DNA of 32,662 nt from an uncultured Verrucomicrobiales bacterium. GTDB lineage: Bacteria; Verrucomicrobiota; Verrucomicrobiia; Verrucomicrobiales; Akkermansiaceae. The DNA is taken from contig CALFSW010000264.1 in NCBI GenBank assembly GCA_937916505.1, positions 1 through 32,662 of the forward strand. Reading direction: 5' to 3'. The stretch's first letter is position 1; every line of letters begins with the position of its first letter. The notes below the pieces were generated by a model. That model was not told the DNA's origin. It searched no databases and saw only the letters and a list, made by a program, of their open reading frames with translations. Of this stretch, positions 1 to 9,129 are shown piece after piece. The position numbers and the translations under genes were made by a program.

Positions 1-39
1 TCTTTCGACAAGATCTTTCGACAAGATCTTTCGGCAAAG
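1..39. repeat. Three tandem 13-bp dyad repeats
   Basis: The unit TCTTTCGACAAGA occurs exactly at 1-13 and 14-26. A degenerate third copy, TCTTTCGGCAAAG, is at 27-39. Each exact unit is an interrupted inverted repeat (TCTT, five bases, AAGA). The array ends 44 bp before the first start codon, a plausible operator position. It may extend left of the window, so the copy number is a minimum. Confidence 0.75.
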
Positions 40-83
40 TGGTTTAGTTAGCCTCCAGATCGTTTTTATTACCCCCGAAGACC

Positions 84-977
84 ATGCTCCAAGACTCAAA
101 AAATCCTTTGACTGCTGCCGCGGCCCCCAGAAATGGCTCGGCACCGAGCCCGTTTCAACCAGCTGCCAACGGTTCTCCGGTTCCTTCGCCATTCGAGCCC
201 GCTGCTCCGGCTCGAAGTCATCAAACGGCCTTGCCTGAGCCCAAAGCCCCGCCCGAAATGCCCTCGTCACCGTTTGCTCTCGTGCATGACGCCGCGCCTG
301 TGGCAGCCTCTCCGTTTGCGCCTGCTCTTGTCGAACCGACTGAAGGCTTTGTTGTCCAAGAGTCAGTTGTATCACGACTTGAGCCTGTTTCTTCTCCCTC
401 ACCGGTCGCAATGCCGGATGCCCGCTCCCAAAATGGCATGAATGGAAACGGCAATGATCCTTTCGCGGCTCCAATGCCGGGCAGTCAACCCCACAATCCA
501 GCCCGACGTGCCGATTTTGTTCTTCCTGCCGAACATTCACAGATCGTTCCCGCACAGGTTGCTGCGCCTGCCGTCGCACAGCCCGCTCCCGGACAGACAA
601 CTCCAGCCGCTGCGACACCAGCAGTCGTTGCCGCAGTCACCGGTGAAACTTCACAGCTTGTTCTCCGGGCGATCTTTGGAGTGACCCGCGAGCTGGATAA
701 GACCGAGATTTTGCAGCGTGCCCGGACTCTTCCCGGTGTTCGCAATCTTCAAGTGGTTGGGCAAGCGGAGGCTGCGGCAATGGCAACCCTTCGGAATAGC
801 ATTCAGCGAATGGGCTTTGGTGATCAAGCCAGTTTAGCTCTGACTACGAGTGGGGGAGTCGTCGATATCATCGAGGAACCCGGGACCACTCTTGCCGTTC
901 TTCACGAGGGAACTTATGCCGCGGGTGTTCGTGAGACTTTGATTATCGTTTCCCGCGAGTTGGCCCGCCTTGGCTAA
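84..977 (+). CDS. Roadblock/LC7 (MglB-like) protein with long disordered Pro/Ala-rich N-terminus
   Basis: The 297-residue product has two parts. Residues 1 to about 190 are rich in Pro, Ala and Ser and contain a recurring short motif (SPFQPA, SPFEPA, SPFALV, SPFAPA, DPFAAP), so this half is probably disordered. Residues from about 190 to the end look folded: a helix, then LPGVRNLQVVG, an alternating strand pattern, and a final helix following GTYAAGVRETL. That order fits the Roadblock/LC7 fold of MglB-type proteins. In that family these domains dimerise and act as GTPase-activating partners of MglA-type small GTPases. The next gene, 8 bp downstream, looks like a degenerate MglA, which supports the reading. 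There is no signal peptide, so it is probably cytoplasmic. The roadblock call rests on pattern and context and needs a profile search. Confidence 0.5.
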   Translation: MLQDSKNPLTAAAAPRNGSAPSPFQPAANGSPVPSPFEPAAPARSHQTALPEPKAPPEMPSSPFALVHDAAPVAASPFAPALVEPTEGFVVQESVVSRLEPVSSPSPVAMPDARSQNGMNGNGNDPFAAPMPGSQPHNPARRADFVLPAEHSQIVPAQVAAPAVAQPAPGQTTPAAATPAVVAAVTGETSQLVLRAIFGVTRELDKTEILQRARTLPGVRNLQVVGQAEAAAMATLRNSIQRMGFGDQASLALTTSGGVVDIIEEPGTTLAVLHEGTYAAGVRETLIIVSRELARLG

Positions 978-985
978 GGCACCAG

Positions 986-1585
986 ATGGTCATCAACTCC
1001 CAGGTGGGTGGGCTTCAGGCAAAGCTCGCCGTGGTTGGTGTTCCTGATTGTGGGAAACGCCAGATTCTTCAGGATTGGTCCACCCGGCAGGGGCAGGGCG
1101 AAATTTTTCATGAGTTGGTGAGCGAAGTCTCGGTTTTTCGAGCCCCCTTTTTATGGAAGGAACTCCCAAGGCCCGGCTGGACGATGCTGCTTGAAGCTTT
1201 CACAACCGATGGCGAAATTCCGTATTCGGCCGTTCAGGAGATGCTTCTCGATGACGTCGACGGAATCGTTTTTGTGGCTCCAGTTGATTCGTCCCGGGCT
1301 GTTATGATCAGGGAGAGTCTGGTGGGTTTGGGGCAGGTATTAGCCCGTCATCGACAGCATCTGGGCGAAATCCCGCTCGTGATGCATTATCATCAGGCCG
1401 AAAAAATGCCTGACTTTGACCCCAAAAGCCTTGATGACTTTTTGGGAGTTCCTCAAGGCTCGGTTCCAACTGTCGTCACTCGTTCCGATGATGGTTCGCC
1501 TCTGACAGCTTCATTGGCAATCCTGCTACAGAAACTGATGAATCAGGCGGAGTCTTCGATATCAGTCGAAGAACAAGCATCCTAA
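986..1585 (+). CDS. MglA-like small GTPase homologue with degenerate nucleotide-binding motifs
   Basis: The 199-residue product has the outline of MglA-type (Ras-like) GTPases: an N-terminal strand and P-loop, a DDVDGIVFVAPVDSSR strand-turn as in MglA, a helix IRESLVGL, a strand IPLVMHY where MglA has its N-K-x-D motif, and a C-terminal helix. The key residues are altered. The P-loop is GVPDCGKR at 18-25, keeping GxxxxGK but with Arg in place of the Ser/Thr that binds magnesium. The N-K-x-D position reads HQAE at 136-139. It may therefore bind nucleotide poorly or not at all and serve as a scaffold. It starts 8 bp after the roadblock-like gene, with a weak AAGG before the ATG. MglA/MglB pairs control polarity and motility in other bacteria; the role here is unknown. 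Confidence 0.5.
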   Translation: MVINSQVGGLQAKLAVVGVPDCGKRQILQDWSTRQGQGEIFHELVSEVSVFRAPFLWKELPRPGWTMLLEAFTTDGEIPYSAVQEMLLDDVDGIVFVAPVDSSRAVMIRESLVGLGQVLARHRQHLGEIPLVMHYHQAEKMPDFDPKSLDDFLGVPQGSVPTVVTRSDDGSPLTASLAILLQKLMNQAESSISVEEQAS

Positions 1586-1634
1586 TAAGGCTCGCCTTGC
1601 CGGGATCGCAAAGATCGGATCATACTTCATCCAG

Positions 1635-4600
1635 ATGGCAGACTGGAAGATCCGTATTGATGTTGGGGGGACATTCACAGACGGCTGGGCCTTGACTCCA
1701 GCGAAAGGGCGGATCCGTTGTAAGGTTCTCTCTACCGGTGTGCTGCGCACTTTGATTCGATCGATTGAGGACGGTTGGCTTATTTGTGATCGTCCTCTTT
1801 CCACGCATTCGCAGGGGCTGGAGGGGTTTCGGATTGGCGAAGCGACTGTTGAAGATTCCATTCCCAATCAAGGCCGCTTGAAAGTCACCGGGAATTTTGA
1901 TCCGGGACAGGTGATTGAGCTTTCCACCGGTGAAGATGCCCCGGTCGTCGCCGCAAGAATTCTCACCGGAACCCCGCCATCTGAAGCATTTCCATCCTGT
2001 GAATTGAGGGTGGCGACGACACGGGGAACGAATGCCTTGTTAGAGGGAAAGGGGGCTCCGGTTGATCTTTATACTACCGCGGGATTTGAGTCGTTGCTCG
2101 AGGTCAGGGATCAGAGGAGACCTGATCTTTTTGAACTTTCCCCTAAGATTGCGATCCAGGTGACCCGGAGGGTTGTGGGGATTCCCGGGCGTCTTGACCG
2201 GGAAGGCAACGAACTCGTACCATTGGATGAATCTGTCCTCGAGAATGAAGTTCCAGGCGATGCGGTCGCGATTGCGTTGGTCAATGCCGATTGTGTGCCG
2301 GTTCATGAAAGACGGGTTGCTGAAATCTTGCGATCCAAGGGTGCCAAAAAGATCAGTGTTTCCAGCGAGGTGGCGCCCGTGATTCGGCTTTGGCCACGGA
2401 TGGAAACTGCGGTGGCAAACGCTTATCTCACTCCTGTTATGGGACACTTTCTTTCGAGTCTCCAGCGGTCCTTGCCGGGGATCCCTTTGTCGCTCATGAC
2501 GAGTGCCGGTCAGCTTAAAACATCGGAGGATTTTCGACCAATCGATGGTCTTTTAAGTGGTCCTGCCGGAGGCATCGCCGGTGCTGCCGCTCTCGCGAAG
2601 GCCGCAGGATTGGATCAAGTCCTGACTTTCGATATGGGTGGGACGAGTACCGATGTGGCGAGGGTGTCAGGTGAGCCGGGCTATCGTTACGAGCAAGAAG
2701 TGGGCCCGGTGAGGGTTCTCAGCCCGGCGGTGAAAATCGAAACGGTGGCCGCAGGCGGAGGTTCAATTTGTCAGTGGAGGAACGGCGGGCTTGAAGTGGG
2801 TCCTGAGAGCGCCGGGAGTGAGCCCGGACCGGCGTGCTATGGATGTGGGGGGCCCTTGACGGTGACGGATGTGAATCTTCTCCTGGGACTCATGGATGAA
2901 AGTCGCGCTGACATTCCATTGGATCGGGACGCGGCAGAAGCCCGTCTTGATGAACTCCTGTTGGACATCAACGGCGGGGTGGATCGGCACGAACTTTTAT
3001 GCGGTTTGAGGACGATTGCCATCGAGCATATGGCGGAAGCGCTTCGACAGGTTTCCACCCGGGAAGGTTACGACTGCCGTGAACATGCCTTGGTGGCGTT
3101 TGGAGGGGCGGGTCCCCAACATGCGTGCGCCCTGGCACGTGAGTTGGGAATGAAGGCTGTTCTCATTCCGGCTGATGCCGGTCTGCTCAGCGCGTGGGGC
3201 CTTCATCAGGCCGGAGACCGTGAACTGAGGGTTCGTCAGATCTTGAAGCATCTCGATGATTCGGTGCCCGATTTGATTGAAGAGTTGGCTGAAGGACGTG
3301 CGATTCATCGCTGTCTCTTTGAGTTGCGCTTGCAAGGGCAGGATTCGTGTTTGGAGATTGAGACCGATGGAGGGATCAGCGAGATGGAATTGCGGGGGGC
3401 ATTCGAAAAGCGATACCGTCATTTGTATGGAGATGCCCGTCCCAATGATCGCGAGATTGAGTGGGTGACCCTGAGGGTTGAGTTGGCAGGGCGATCGGAG
3501 GCTCTCGAGGTAGAGGTTTTCGAAAAAGGGGAATTCGTTCAGGAAGACCGGATCGAGCAGGATGGATTTTCCACGTTGCTTCTGGAGAGAGGTTGGAGAG
3601 TGCATCATGGCTCGAGGGGATCGGTGAAACTTGATTGGGAGGGTGGCGGCCAGGATGAGTCGGTGGCTCCCGAAGTGGTGGAGTCCGAACTCTATCGTCG
3701 ACGTTTTGAAGGAGTGGTGGAAGCGATGGGAGAGTTGCTTCGAAGGACCGCACTTTCGACGAATATCAAGGAGCGCCTCGATTTTTCCTGCGCCTTACTC
3801 GATGGTGATGGGCGTCTTGTGGTGAATGCTCCGCACATCCCTGTTCATTTGGGGGCGCTGGGATTGTGTGTGCGGAAGGTATCAGAAGAGCATCAATGGC
3901 GTGAAGGGGATACGATCGTCGTCAATCATCCGGCATTTGGAGGATCGCATTTGCCCGATGTCACCGTGATGAGTCCGGTGTTTCATGACGGCGGCTTGGT
4001 CGCGTTTGTCGCAAATCGGGCCCATCATGCCGAGATCGGCGGTAAGACGCCGGGTTCGATGCCGCCGGATGCCCGCTGTCTCGCCGAGGAAGGAATTGTG
4101 ATTCCTCCGACGCGATTCGAGAAGATGGGGGAAGATTTTTTTAAAGAGTCCCGTTCACCGCGTGACAACATTGCTGATTTGAAGGCGCAGGTGAGTGCGA
4201 ATCGATATGGAGTCGAGGCTGTTGGATCTCTGGTTGCCCAGTCTTCATCCCTGGTGGTGAAAAGTCATATGAGATCTCTCTATCAACGTTCGGCTTCGTT
4301 CTTGAAAGGGACCCTTGTTGATCTCAAGGAAGGTTCGGCTTCGGATGTTCTGGATGATGGGTCCGTGATTCAGGTGGCAATCTCAAGGGGGGAGAAGTTG
4401 CTTGTAGACTTCAGTGGGTCCGCGCCGGTCCATTCCGGGAATCTGAACGCCACTCCTGCGATTGTCAGAAGCGCGGTGTTGTATGCGCTGCGACTCTGGT
4501 CGAATTCCGATTTGCCGCTCAATGAGGGGCTCCTGGATGAGGTGGAGATCATCACGGAGGAGGGGATTTTGAATCCTCCGCTTACGAGCGACCCGAGAAC

Positions 4601-5141
4601 CTGCCCGGCGGTGGTGGGCGGAAATGTCGAGACGAGCCAGCGCGTGGTGGACGTTCTCTTGCAGGCCTTGGGTCTGCAGTCGAACGGGCAGGGGACGATG
4701 AATAATTTCCTCTTCGGCAACGACCGTTTCGGATTTTACGAGACGATTGGCGGGGGTGCCGGGGCTGGTCCGGGATGGAATGGGCGTAGTGGCTGTCATG
4801 TCCACATGAGTAATACCGCGATCACCGATGTGGAGGTTCTTGAAGAGCGTTTTCCGGTGAGGGTTCTGGAGTTTGGGATTCGGCGCGACTCGGGGGGCAA
4901 AGGAATTTGGAATGGAGGTGATGGTCTGGTCCGGGAAATCGAGTTCCTTGAGAACACCACGGTCTCGCTTTTGACCCAGAGGAGAGATGAACAGCCGAGG
5001 CCCAACGGGACGCCAGGTCGAAACTTACTTTGGAGGAATGGAGCGTGGCAGACCCTGTCCGGGATCGAAACCATACAGGTGGGGCCGGGAGATCGGATCC
5101 GAATTGAAACCCCGGGCGGTGGTGCGTGGTTGCAAGAGTAG
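1635..5141 (+). CDS. Fused hydantoinase/5-oxoprolinase (HyuA-HyuB type)
   Basis: The 1168-residue product joins both subunits of the hydantoinase/oxoprolinase family, as in ATP-dependent 5-oxoprolinases. The N-terminal domain opens with [13 protein letters not shown] at residues 6-18, and [15 protein letters not shown] follows near residue 128. The central HyuA domain carries the phosphate-binding signature [13 protein letters not shown] near 333 and the Gly-rich [10 protein letters not shown]. The HyuB half starts near residue 678 and runs to the C-terminus, with [13 protein letters not shown] near 715. Length and order match single-chain oxoprolinases, which open the lactam of 5-oxoproline to glutamate using ATP; hydantoins are an alternative substrate, and sequence alone does not separate the two. 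It is probably cytoplasmic. The ATG at 1635 is 49 bp after the GTPase-like gene and leads straight into the conserved first strand. Confidence 0.93.
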   Translation: MADWKIRIDVGGTFTDGWALTPAKGRIRCKVLSTGVLRTLIRSIEDGWLICDRPLSTHSQGLEGFRIGEATVEDSIPNQGRLKVTGNFDPGQVIELSTGEDAPVVAARILTGTPPSEAFPSCELRVATTRGTNALLEGKGAPVDLYTTAGFESLLEVRDQRRPDLFELSPKIAIQVTRRVVGIPGRLDREGNELVPLDESVLENEVPGDAVAIALVNADCVPVHERRVAEILRSKGAKKISVSSEVAPVIRLWPRMETAVANAYLTPVMGHFLSSLQRSLPGIPLSLMTSAGQLKTSEDFRPIDGLLSGPAGGIAGAAALAKAAGLDQVLTFDMGGTSTDVARVSGEPGYRYEQEVGPVRVLSPAVKIETVAAGGGSICQWRNGGLEVGPESAGSEPGPACYGCGGPLTVTDVNLLLGLMDESRADIPLDRDAAEARLDELLLDINGGVDRHELLCGLRTIAIEHMAEALRQVSTREGYDCREHALVAFGGAGPQHACALARELGMKAVLIPADAGLLSAWGLHQAGDRELRVRQILKHLDDSVPDLIEELAEGRAIHRCLFELRLQGQDSCLEIETDGGISEMELRGAFEKRYRHLYGDARPNDREIEWVTLRVELAGRSEALEVEVFEKGEFVQEDRIEQDGFSTLLLERGWRVHHGSRGSVKLDWEGGGQDESVAPEVVESELYRRRFEGVVEAMGELLRRTALSTNIKERLDFSCALLDGDGRLVVNAPHIPVHLGALGLCVRKVSEEHQWREGDTIVVNHPAFGGSHLPDVTVMSPVFHDGGLVAFVANRAHHAEIGGKTPGSMPPDARCLAEEGIVIPPTRFEKMGEDFFKESRSPRDNIADLKAQVSANRYGVEAVGSLVAQSSSLVVKSHMRSLYQRSASFLKGTLVDLKEGSASDVLDDGSVIQVAISRGEKLLVDFSGSAPVHSGNLNATPAIVRSAVLYALRLWSNSDLPLNEGLLDEVEIITEEGILNPPLTSDPRTCPAVVGGNVETSQRVVDVLLQALGLQSNGQGTMNNFLFGNDRFGFYETIGGGAGAGPGWNGRSGCHVHMSNTAITDVEVLEERFPVRVLEFGIRRDSGGKGIWNGGDGLVREIEFLENTTVSLLTQRRDEQPRPNGTPGRNLLWRNGAWQTLSGIETIQVGPGDRIRIETPGGGAWLQE

Positions 5142-5163
5142 AACACGTGGGTATAGTCCGCCC

Positions 5164-5544
5164 ATGAGCGACCAAAAACCTCAAATCACGACTTATCTTA
5201 AGACCTTCTGCGGTTGGAGCGAAGGTGTTCGAGCCATTATGCGGAAGTATGATCTCGAGTTTGAAGAGAAAGACATCATCAAGAATCCTGCCTTCCGCTG
5301 GGAAATGGAGCAGAAGACCGGCCAGCCACTCAGTCCATGTGTCGAGGTAAATGGCGAAATGCTCCCCGATGTCTCCGGTGAAGAAGTGGAAGCCTTCCTC
5401 CTCGAAAAAGGCATCGTCAACGCCAGTGAAGAAGAGCCCGATGCTCCCATCGACTCCTCCTGCTCCCCCGAGCAGCATGAAAAGCAAGTCCTCGCCGAAG
5501 CTGCCGAAAAAGGTGAGCCCGGGAAGATCGTTTTTTTGGACTGA
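5164..5544 (+). CDS. Glutaredoxin-like protein with monothiol CGWS site
   Basis: The 126-residue product begins ITTYLKTFCGWSEGVRAIM, a thioredoxin-fold strand and helix with the active site C16-G-W-S19. This is the single-cysteine arrangement of monothiol glutaredoxins (usually CGFS). The rest of the fold follows: YDLEFEEKDIIKNP, then SPCVEVNGEMLPDVSGEEVEAFL in place of the usual TVP and GG-D glutathione-binding segments. The tail of about 35 residues after the fold is acidic, contains one Cys, and is not part of standard glutaredoxins. I chose the ATG at 5164 because the frame upstream overlaps the end of the oxoprolinase gene and has no homology. Likely roles are iron-sulfur cluster handling or deglutathionylation. 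A terminator follows 40 bp downstream. Confidence 0.8.
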   Translation: MSDQKPQITTYLKTFCGWSEGVRAIMRKYDLEFEEKDIIKNPAFRWEMEQKTGQPLSPCVEVNGEMLPDVSGEEVEAFLLEKGIVNASEEEPDAPIDSSCSPEQHEKQVLAEAAEKGEPGKIVFLD

Positions 5545-5583
5545 TCCAAAGTAAGCAGAGCCTTCAAACCTTCGTAATATCAG

Positions 5584-5608
5584 CCCAACGCATCGCGTTG
5601 GGTTTTTT
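5584..5608 (+). terminator. Rho-independent terminator after the glutaredoxin-like gene
   Basis: A perfect 8-bp stem CCCAACGC / GCGTTGGG closes a three-base ATC loop and is followed directly by six T residues. It lies 40 bp past the glutaredoxin-like stop codon and before the 3' end of the minus-strand VanZ-like gene. Confidence 0.9.
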
Positions 5609-5625
5609 GTGTCCGGGTCAGCTGT

Positions 5626-6012
5626 TCAACTCTCCTTTGATTTGATGAATAGCAGAGCAGCCCAGGTGGCAAAGAGAACCCCGGTAAGGCCGCAGAAAAA
5701 GTCCATTGGGGAGAAGGTTCGGCTGGGGATGAAGTATTGCGAGGCTTCTTCAAGGGCGATGAGGCTGATGAGAACTGTGACGACTTTCATGGTGGCCGAT
5801 TTGGTGCTGCCAGGAATTTTGGGAGCAAGGGCGATGATTGCCAGGAAGGCGAGAATACCCATCAGGACGAAGTGCCCGACTTTGTCGAAGTAGGGGATCC
5901 GGTTGACGAGTGCAAAGGTGTTGCCAAGGGCTCCCCTGTTTGCGGCCGTGATCACTCCGATGATGAAGAGGAAGAAAGCGATAAAAAGAGCATCTCGTGT
6001 CATCGTTTTCAT
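5626..6012 (-). CDS. VanZ-like small integral membrane protein
   Basis: About 128 residues with four hydrophobic segments. It shows the VanZ-family pattern: RIPYFDKVGHFVLMGILAF in the middle and EEASQYFIPSRTFSPMDF before the last membrane helix. VanZ-like proteins are polytopic membrane proteins of poorly defined function, named after a teicoplanin-resistance accessory gene; distant relatives are common in bacteria without such resistance. The frame extends upstream to 6048, but the ATG at 6012, or the next one at 6003, leads directly into the first membrane segment and is the likelier start. It is divergent from guaB, with about 115 bp between them. Confidence 0.8.
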   Translation of the reverse strand: MKTMTRDALFIAFFLFIIGVITAANRGALGNTFALVNRIPYFDKVGHFVLMGILAFLAIIALAPKIPGSTKSATMKVVTVLISLIALEEASQYFIPSRTFSPMDFFCGLTGVLFATWAALLFIKSKES

Positions 6013-6128
6013 CTCTTGCTGAGACCCAAGGTTGCCCGAAGTGTTCAATCAGGATTCATTTACTTGCTTTTTTTCTCTCAATCAGGAATCACGCTTGCTT
6101 TCGGTCTTCGAATTCCCTTGATTCGCCC

Positions 6129-7583
6129 ATGGCGGATCCTTCTTTGGCCCTTTCTTTTGACGACGTCCTTTTGACGCCCAGTTTGAGCGAACTGCTCCCT
6201 TCTGATTCCGACGTGAGCACGGAGCTGTGCAGCGGAATCCCTCTCAACATTCCCGTTGTTTCGGCGGCCATGGATACGGTGTCGGAAACCGAATTGGCGA
6301 TTGCGTTGGCGCGTGAGGGTGGCATTGCGGTGATTCACCGGGCCTGTCCGATCGATGAACAAGCTTCCATGGTGGCCAAGGTGAAGCGTTCGGAGAATGC
6401 AGTGATCCACCAGCCGCTTACCGTTTCGCGCAAGTTTACGGTCGCCCAGGTCCGCGAGATCATGGACCGCGAAGGCTTCTCTGGGTTTCCGGTCGTCGAT
6501 GCCCGTGGCCGCCTCGAAGGGATGGTCACTGGCCGCGATCTGCGTCACATCCCAAGCGAGGAAGCTTTGGTAGAGGATGTCATGACCTCCATTGAGCGAC
6601 TCCACACTGCCCCTGCTGATATGGATCAACAGCAGGCCCGTGAGATCCTTTACAAGAATCGCATCGAGAAGCTTCCCCTCATCGATGGTGAGGGCAATTT
6701 AGCAGGCCTCATCACGGGCGCTGATATTGAAAAAAGAATCACCTTCACGAGCGCGGCAAAAGATCCCAATGGTCAACTCCGTTGCGGAGCAGCCGTGGGA
6801 CCCGGACCCGAATTTTTAGAGCGAGCCAAGGCTCTCATCGCAGCGGGGGCCGATGCTCTCTTTATTGATGCCGCCACGGGCCACACCACACGAGTGATGG
6901 AAGTGATCGAAAAGCTTCGAGGACTGGGTGACGTCCCGGTGGTCGCTGGAAACGTGGTTACGGCTCAAGGGGCGAGGGACCTCATCAAAGCGGGAGCAAG
7001 TTGCCTTAAGGTCGGTGTTGGCCCCGGGTCCATCTGCACCACCCGCGTTATCTCCGGAGTGGGGATGCCGCAATTCACCGCCGTTCAGAATGTCGCTGAG
7101 GCTGCTCACGAATTGGGAATTAAAGTCATCGCCGATGGTGGCATCCGCTACTCGGGTGACATCACCAAGGCACTCGCCGTCGGTGCGGATCTCGTCATGC
7201 TGGGCTCGCTATTGGCGGGCACGCGCGAGAGCCCCGGCCAGACGGTGCATTCCCAAGGTCGCCGTTTCAAAACCTATCGGGGCATGGGCTCCATCGGTGC
7301 GATGCGCAAGGGGGCGGGTGACCGCTACGGGCAAAATTCCAGCGGCAAGCTCGTCGCGGAGGGGGTCGAGGGCCGCGTTCCTTATAAGGGGCCACTCGCG
7401 GATGTCGTCTTCCAGCTCATTGGCGGATTGAAATCCGGAATGGGCTACGTGGGCGCGCGCAATTTTAAGGAACTTCGTGAAAAGGCCGAATTCGTCCGCA
7501 TCACTCCCGGAGGACTCCGGGAGAGCCATGCGCACGATGTCACGATCACGGAAGAGCCGACCAACTACCAACCTGCATCCTAG
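6129..7583 (+). CDS. guaB: Inosine-5'-monophosphate dehydrogenase
   Basis: This 484-residue enzyme oxidises IMP to XMP with NAD+, the committed step to guanine nucleotides. The N-terminus [19 protein letters not shown] is characteristic. Two CBS domains lie at about residues 95-200. The catalytic loop [17 protein letters not shown] carries the nucleophile Cys303. The flap segment follows [10 protein letters not shown] and contains [10 protein letters not shown]. Length matches the usual bacterial enzyme of about 490 residues. The open frame extends upstream to 5997, but the family start is the ATG at 6129, preceded by no visible Shine-Dalgarno sequence. It is 10 bp ahead of guaA, so the IMP to GMP steps are one transcription unit. 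Confidence 0.98.
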   Translation: MADPSLALSFDDVLLTPSLSELLPSDSDVSTELCSGIPLNIPVVSAAMDTVSETELAIALAREGGIAVIHRACPIDEQASMVAKVKRSENAVIHQPLTVSRKFTVAQVREIMDREGFSGFPVVDARGRLEGMVTGRDLRHIPSEEALVEDVMTSIERLHTAPADMDQQQAREILYKNRIEKLPLIDGEGNLAGLITGADIEKRITFTSAAKDPNGQLRCGAAVGPGPEFLERAKALIAAGADALFIDAATGHTTRVMEVIEKLRGLGDVPVVAGNVVTAQGARDLIKAGASCLKVGVGPGSICTTRVISGVGMPQFTAVQNVAEAAHELGIKVIADGGIRYSGDITKALAVGADLVMLGSLLAGTRESPGQTVHSQGRRFKTYRGMGSIGAMRKGAGDRYGQNSSGKLVAEGVEGRVPYKGPLADVVFQLIGGLKSGMGYVGARNFKELREKAEFVRITPGGLRESHAHDVTITEEPTNYQPAS

Positions 7584-7593
7584 ATTTTTTAAC

Positions 7594-9117
7594 ATGCAAG
7601 AGACTCACCATGTCGCCGTTTTTGATTTCGGCTCCCAATACACCCAGCTCATCGTCCGTCGTGTCCGCGAGCTCGGTTTTTTCGCCAAGTTATACTCTCC
7701 CGAAGATATTGCAGAGATTGGGGATCCGGGTGCCATTATCCTATCCGGCGGCCCAAAGAGCACGAGCGAGCCCGATGCCCCCGATATCGACTTTGAAAGA
7801 CTAAAAGCCTTCGGCGTGCCGGTCCTTGGCGTTTGCTACGGGATGCAGCTTCTGAATATCAAATTCGGTGGTTCGGTGAAGGCGAGTAACAAGCGGGAAT
7901 ACGGTCCGGCTGCCTTGATGCCGACCTGTCACAAGGATCTTTACGAGGGGATTTCCACCGAATCCCAGGTTTGGATGAGCCACTCGGACACGGTGCAGGA
8001 TTTGCATGCGGAAGTCGAAGTGATCGCGACGAATCAACACGGGACTCCGGTGAGCTTACGCTGGCCGGGAGGTTTTTACGGAATTCAGTTTCACCCCGAG
8101 GTGACTCATTCACATGAGGGACTTCGAATCCTCAATAATTTTCTTCTTCAGGCGAAAGAGCTGCAGCCTTTCCATATTGAGGACTTTAAGCGTGAGATGA
8201 TTGAAGGCATTCGCGATCGGGTCGGGACTAAGCAAGTTGTGTGCGGGGTGAGCGGCGGCGTGGATAGTACGGTTCTTGCGGTACTTCTCAAAGAGGCCGG
8301 AGTGAATGTCCGGGCCATTTTCGTGGACAATGGTTTGCTCCGAAAGGACGAGACCATCGCAGTGCAAAACAACTTCCACCGCATGGGCGTGGAGATCGAG
8401 ACGATTGATGCTTCGGATGAATTCCTGACGGGTTTGGCAGGCAAGGAAGATCCTGAGGAAAAACGCAAGATCATTGGAAACCTTTTCATCAAAGTCTTTT
8501 GGGACACGGTGGGTGATGCTGAGATGTTGGCTCAGGGAACTTTGTATCCCGATGTCATCGAAAGCGCTTCAAACGCGAAATCGAAGGCCTCGGTGATCAA
8601 GACCCACCACAATCGTGTTCCCAAGATTCTAGAACTGCAGAAGCAGGGAAAAGTACTGGAGCCGCTGGCAGAGCTCTTCAAGGATGAGGTTCGTGAACTG
8701 GGAGCCGCTTTGGGGATTGCTCCTGATATTCTCGGGCGCCATCCCTTTCCCGGTCCGGGACTTGCCGTGCGTTGCCCGGGTGCGGTGGATCGCGAGCGGC
8801 TAAAAATTATCCGTGAGTGCGATGCCATCTTTATCGGAAAGCTCAAGGAGCACGGTTGGTATGATCGCGTTTGGCAGGCTTATGCGGGTTTAATTCCCGT
8901 GAAGACCGTGGGGGTGAAGGGAGATGAGCGTAGTTACGAATGGGCGACCAATCTTCGCGCGGTGATCTCCGAAGATGCCATGACCGCGGAGTGGGTGGAT
9001 CTTCCGGCGCAGCTGCTTCGTGAGACCAGTCAGGATATCTTGAACGAAGTCAGCGGGATCAATCGTGTCTTATACGATATTTCCACCAAACCGCCTGCGA
9101 GTATTGAGTGGGAATAG
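7594..9117 (+). CDS. guaA: GMP synthase (glutamine-hydrolysing)
   Basis: This 507-residue protein aminates XMP to GMP using glutamine and ATP. The N-terminal class I glutamine amidotransferase begins VAVFDFGSQYTQLI, has the nucleophile Cys81 in GVCYGMQ, and completes the triad with His167 and Glu169 in FHPEVTHS. The ATP-pyrophosphatase domain has the P-loop SGGVDST at 220-226. The C-terminal dimerisation domain ends in the typical KPPASIEWE. I chose the ATG at 7594, just after the guaB stop; upstream in-frame sequence lies inside guaB. There is no Shine-Dalgarno motif, so translation may be coupled to guaB. The next gene is convergent, 12 bp away, with no terminator hairpin between them. Confidence 0.98.
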   Translation: MQETHHVAVFDFGSQYTQLIVRRVRELGFFAKLYSPEDIAEIGDPGAIILSGGPKSTSEPDAPDIDFERLKAFGVPVLGVCYGMQLLNIKFGGSVKASNKREYGPAALMPTCHKDLYEGISTESQVWMSHSDTVQDLHAEVEVIATNQHGTPVSLRWPGGFYGIQFHPEVTHSHEGLRILNNFLLQAKELQPFHIEDFKREMIEGIRDRVGTKQVVCGVSGGVDSTVLAVLLKEAGVNVRAIFVDNGLLRKDETIAVQNNFHRMGVEIETIDASDEFLTGLAGKEDPEEKRKIIGNLFIKVFWDTVGDAEMLAQGTLYPDVIESASNAKSKASVIKTHHNRVPKILELQKQGKVLEPLAELFKDEVRELGAALGIAPDILGRHPFPGPGLAVRCPGAVDRERLKIIRECDAIFIGKLKEHGWYDRVWQAYAGLIPVKTVGVKGDERSYEWATNLRAVISEDAMTAEWVDLPAQLLRETSQDILNEVSGINRVLYDISTKPPASIEWE

Positions 9118-9129
9118 AGTCGGCAACCT

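Noticed and set aside
2997-3608. 203-codon minus-strand open frame inside the oxoprolinase gene
   Set aside because: Antisense shadow of a strongly supported gene; no family resemblance.
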